A stretch of 9,508 nt of DNA, taken from positions 1 through 9,508 of the forward strand of contig CANJQZ010000058.1 of the NCBI GenBank assembly GCA_947476515.1. Direction: 5' to 3'. Each line of letters begins with the position of its first letter. Position 1 is the first letter of the stretch. Made by a program: the position numbers and the translations under genes. Positions 8,643 to 9,508 of this stretch are shown one piece after another. The notes beneath the pieces are model-generated. The model saw only the letters and a program-made list of their open reading frames with translations. It did no database searches and was not told the origin of the DNA. The DNA is from Flavobacteriales bacterium. GTDB taxonomy: Bacteria; Bacteroidota; Bacteroidia; Flavobacteriales_D; Crocinitomicaceae.

Positions 8643-9029
8643 TCAACTTAATTGCGGAGGATGCCAAATAGGTTTAAAATTAGTAAGGGAAAAGGATTGC
8701 TTGTAATTAGATGTCATGCGCTTCTTTTCAAATATAGAAGTTTGTGACATATCAGTTACCTCAATTTGCTCAGGTAAATAAATGAAGACAATTGCTGCAT
8801 TTTGAACAGATTTAAAGGGTAAATTTTTATGGTCGCTTGAATCGTGTTTCTTAGCATTACCATAATGTTCTAAGAGAAAATCTATAAAACCTTCATTCGA
8901 ATTCGCAACTGAATGTTGCTTAAAATGCGTTATGAGTTCCTTTACTTTAAAAAATTCAACACCTTGAAAATTAGGTGCGAAAGAAAGCACGAAAAAATAA
9001 CAAGACAAAAAGAAAACGAATAAACGCAT
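8643..9029 (-). CDS. small exported protein of unknown function, first gene of the metal-efflux cluster
   Basis: The likely product is 128 residues starting at the ATG at 9029 (MRLFVFFLSCYFF). An upstream TTG at 9035 would add only two residues and sits inside a promoter-like box, so it was not chosen. Residues 2-18 form a hydrophobic signal peptide or membrane anchor ending near SFAPN. The rest is a short soluble segment: LITHFKQH, FIDFLLEHYGN, a stretch rich in His, Asp and Lys (KKHDSSDHKNLPF), then a hydrophobic strand AAIVFIYLP and the C-terminus IWHPPQLS. Six histidines (residues 35, 39, 55, 62, 67 and 123) and neighbouring acidic residues could bind a metal ion, but that is inference. 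It precedes the pump gene by 43 bases in the same orientation, which suggests an operon and a role in metal handling in the envelope. I do not recognise a characterised family. Confidence 0.75.
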   Translation of the reverse strand: MRLFVFFLSCYFFVLSFAPNFQGVEFFKVKELITHFKQHSVANSNEGFIDFLLEHYGNAKKHDSSDHKNLPFKSVQNAAIVFIYLPEQIEVTDMSQTSIFEKKRMTSNYKQSFSLTNFKPIWHPPQLS

Positions 9030-9032
9030 ATG

Positions 9033-9040
9033 CAAATTTA
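9033..9040 (-). promoter_or_regulatory. Bacteroidota -7 box (TAAATTTG) for the metal-efflux cluster
   Basis: On the minus strand TAAATTTG is an exact TAnnTTTG match, three bases before the ATG at 9029. No good -33 TTG element is found at the usual distance upstream. If used, the transcript would start at or next to the start codon, so the message would be nearly leaderless. The box may be a chance match in AT-rich DNA. Confidence 0.3.
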
Positions 9041-9082
9041 GAATATATAATTTATTATACCTGTTATATTACTGTTAATGTT

Positions 9083-9090
9083 TATTTTTG
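9083..9090 (+). promoter_or_regulatory. Bacteroidota -7 box (TATTTTTG) for the divergent peptidase-like gene
   Basis: TATTTTTG matches the TAnnTTTG consensus of the Bacteroidota housekeeping sigma factor exactly and ends 15 bases before the ATG at 9106. A weak -33 element (CTG at 9061-9063 in place of TTG) sits 19 bases upstream. Transcription would begin around 9094-9098, giving a short leader. Confidence 0.45.
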
Positions 9091-9105
9091 ATAAAAGACT
9101 GAACC

Positions 9106-9508
9106 ATGAAAAAAAGTATATTTTTTACAGTATTAATATTATTAATTACCAGTTCAATTAGTGCTCAAAATGAAAATAGCACCCAATGTTCCAAAAGAAA
9201 TAAACATTCAAATTCCTTTAAAAGCGCAACGCTTAGTGTAGCTCAGATAGCACAAACTGAAAAATACGATGTGAATTTTTATTCTTTAGACTTAAGTCTT
9301 ACCAATATCTCTACCAACATCTCTGGAACTGGAAGATTTGATGCAACAAGTAATCAATTCATAGATACTATTTTATATGAATTGTATCCTAGCCTAGTAA
9401 TAAGTGATGTCAAAGTAAATGGAATGTCTATGCCTTTCGTCAGAACGCTCACAGCTGTAAAAGTAGGGGTTAATATTCCTGCCAATGTTTCCTTTTCTGT
9501 CAGCACTG
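9106..9508 (+). CDS. exported protein resembling M1-family metallopeptidase N-terminus, 3' truncated by window edge
   Basis: An open frame runs from the ATG at 9106 to the window end (134 full codons). Residues 1-20 are a clear signal peptide: MKKS, a hydrophobic core, then SISAQ with cleavage expected after Ala20. A polar linker follows, and from about residue 48 the sequence QTEKYDVNFYSLDLSLTN, then ISGTGRF, FIDTILYELYPS, VSDVKVNG-like strands (99-106) and VNIPANVSFSV resembles the N-terminal beta domain of secreted M1 aminopeptidases (gluzincin fold). The catalytic HEXXH motif would lie downstream, outside the window, so the enzyme class is inferred only from the N-terminal domain. In Bacteroidota such proteins often end in a type IX secretion sorting domain, which also cannot be checked here. 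It is divergent from the metal-efflux cluster, with a 76-base spacer. Confidence 0.68.
   Translation, partial: MKKSIFFTVLILLITSSISAQNENSTQCSKRNKHSNSFKSATLSVAQIAQTEKYDVNFYSLDLSLTNISTNISGTGRFDATSNQFIDTILYELYPSLVISDVKVNGMSMPFVRTLTAVKVGVNIPANVSFSVST

Noticed and set aside
9030..9035. TTG at 9035 as start of the small exported protein
   Set aside because: It adds only Met-His before a regular ATG and overlaps the promoter-like TAAATTTG box; the ATG at 9029 gives a normal signal peptide.

Overview
The window looks like chromosome from a member of the Bacteroidota, probably the Flavobacteriales. The DNA is AT-rich and there are no obvious Shine-Dalgarno sequences; start codons instead follow A-rich leaders. 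TAnnTTTG-type promoter boxes, Bacteroidota-style exported proteins (signal peptides ending in Ser-Ala-Gln, Cys-anchored lipoproteins) and a family GH92 mannosidase all fit this. The exact genus cannot be read from the sequence.

Left part (1-2586, + strand): the 3' 861 codons of a GH92 exo-alpha-mannosidase. It has the complete C-terminal catalytic half and two accessory beta-sandwich modules, the last discoidin-like. Its 5' end lies outside the window.

Central part (2600-9029, - strand): a four-gene cluster transcribed right to left, converging on the mannosidase with only 13 bp between stop codons. Reading 5' to 3' on the minus strand, the genes are: a small exported protein of unknown function with several histidines (start ATG at 9029); a 1450-residue heavy-metal RND pump of the CzcA type whose C-terminus carries a whole TolC/CzcC-like outer-membrane channel; a CzcB/CusB-like lipoprotein adaptor; and a small lipoprotein with two CXXCH haem-attachment motifs whose start overlaps the adaptor's end. 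Together the pump-channel fusion and the adaptor supply all three parts of a cell-envelope-spanning metal exporter. The Asp/Asp/Glu signature in the pump's fourth membrane helix points to divalent cations (Zn, Co, Cd, Ni) rather than Cu(I)/Ag(I). No metal-responsive regulator gene is in the window.

Right end (9106-9508, + strand): a divergent gene, cut by the window edge. It encodes an exported protein that begins like the N-terminal domain of secreted M1-family aminopeptidases. The 76-bp divergent spacer holds a good TAnnTTTG box on each strand.

No tRNA, rRNA, CRISPR array, insertion sequence, long repeat or convincing hairpin terminator was seen. No gene-free stretch exceeds 80 bp. The most notable items are the pump-channel fusion, whose junction keeps a signal-peptide-like segment, and the haem-motif lipoprotein that appears translationally coupled to the adaptor.
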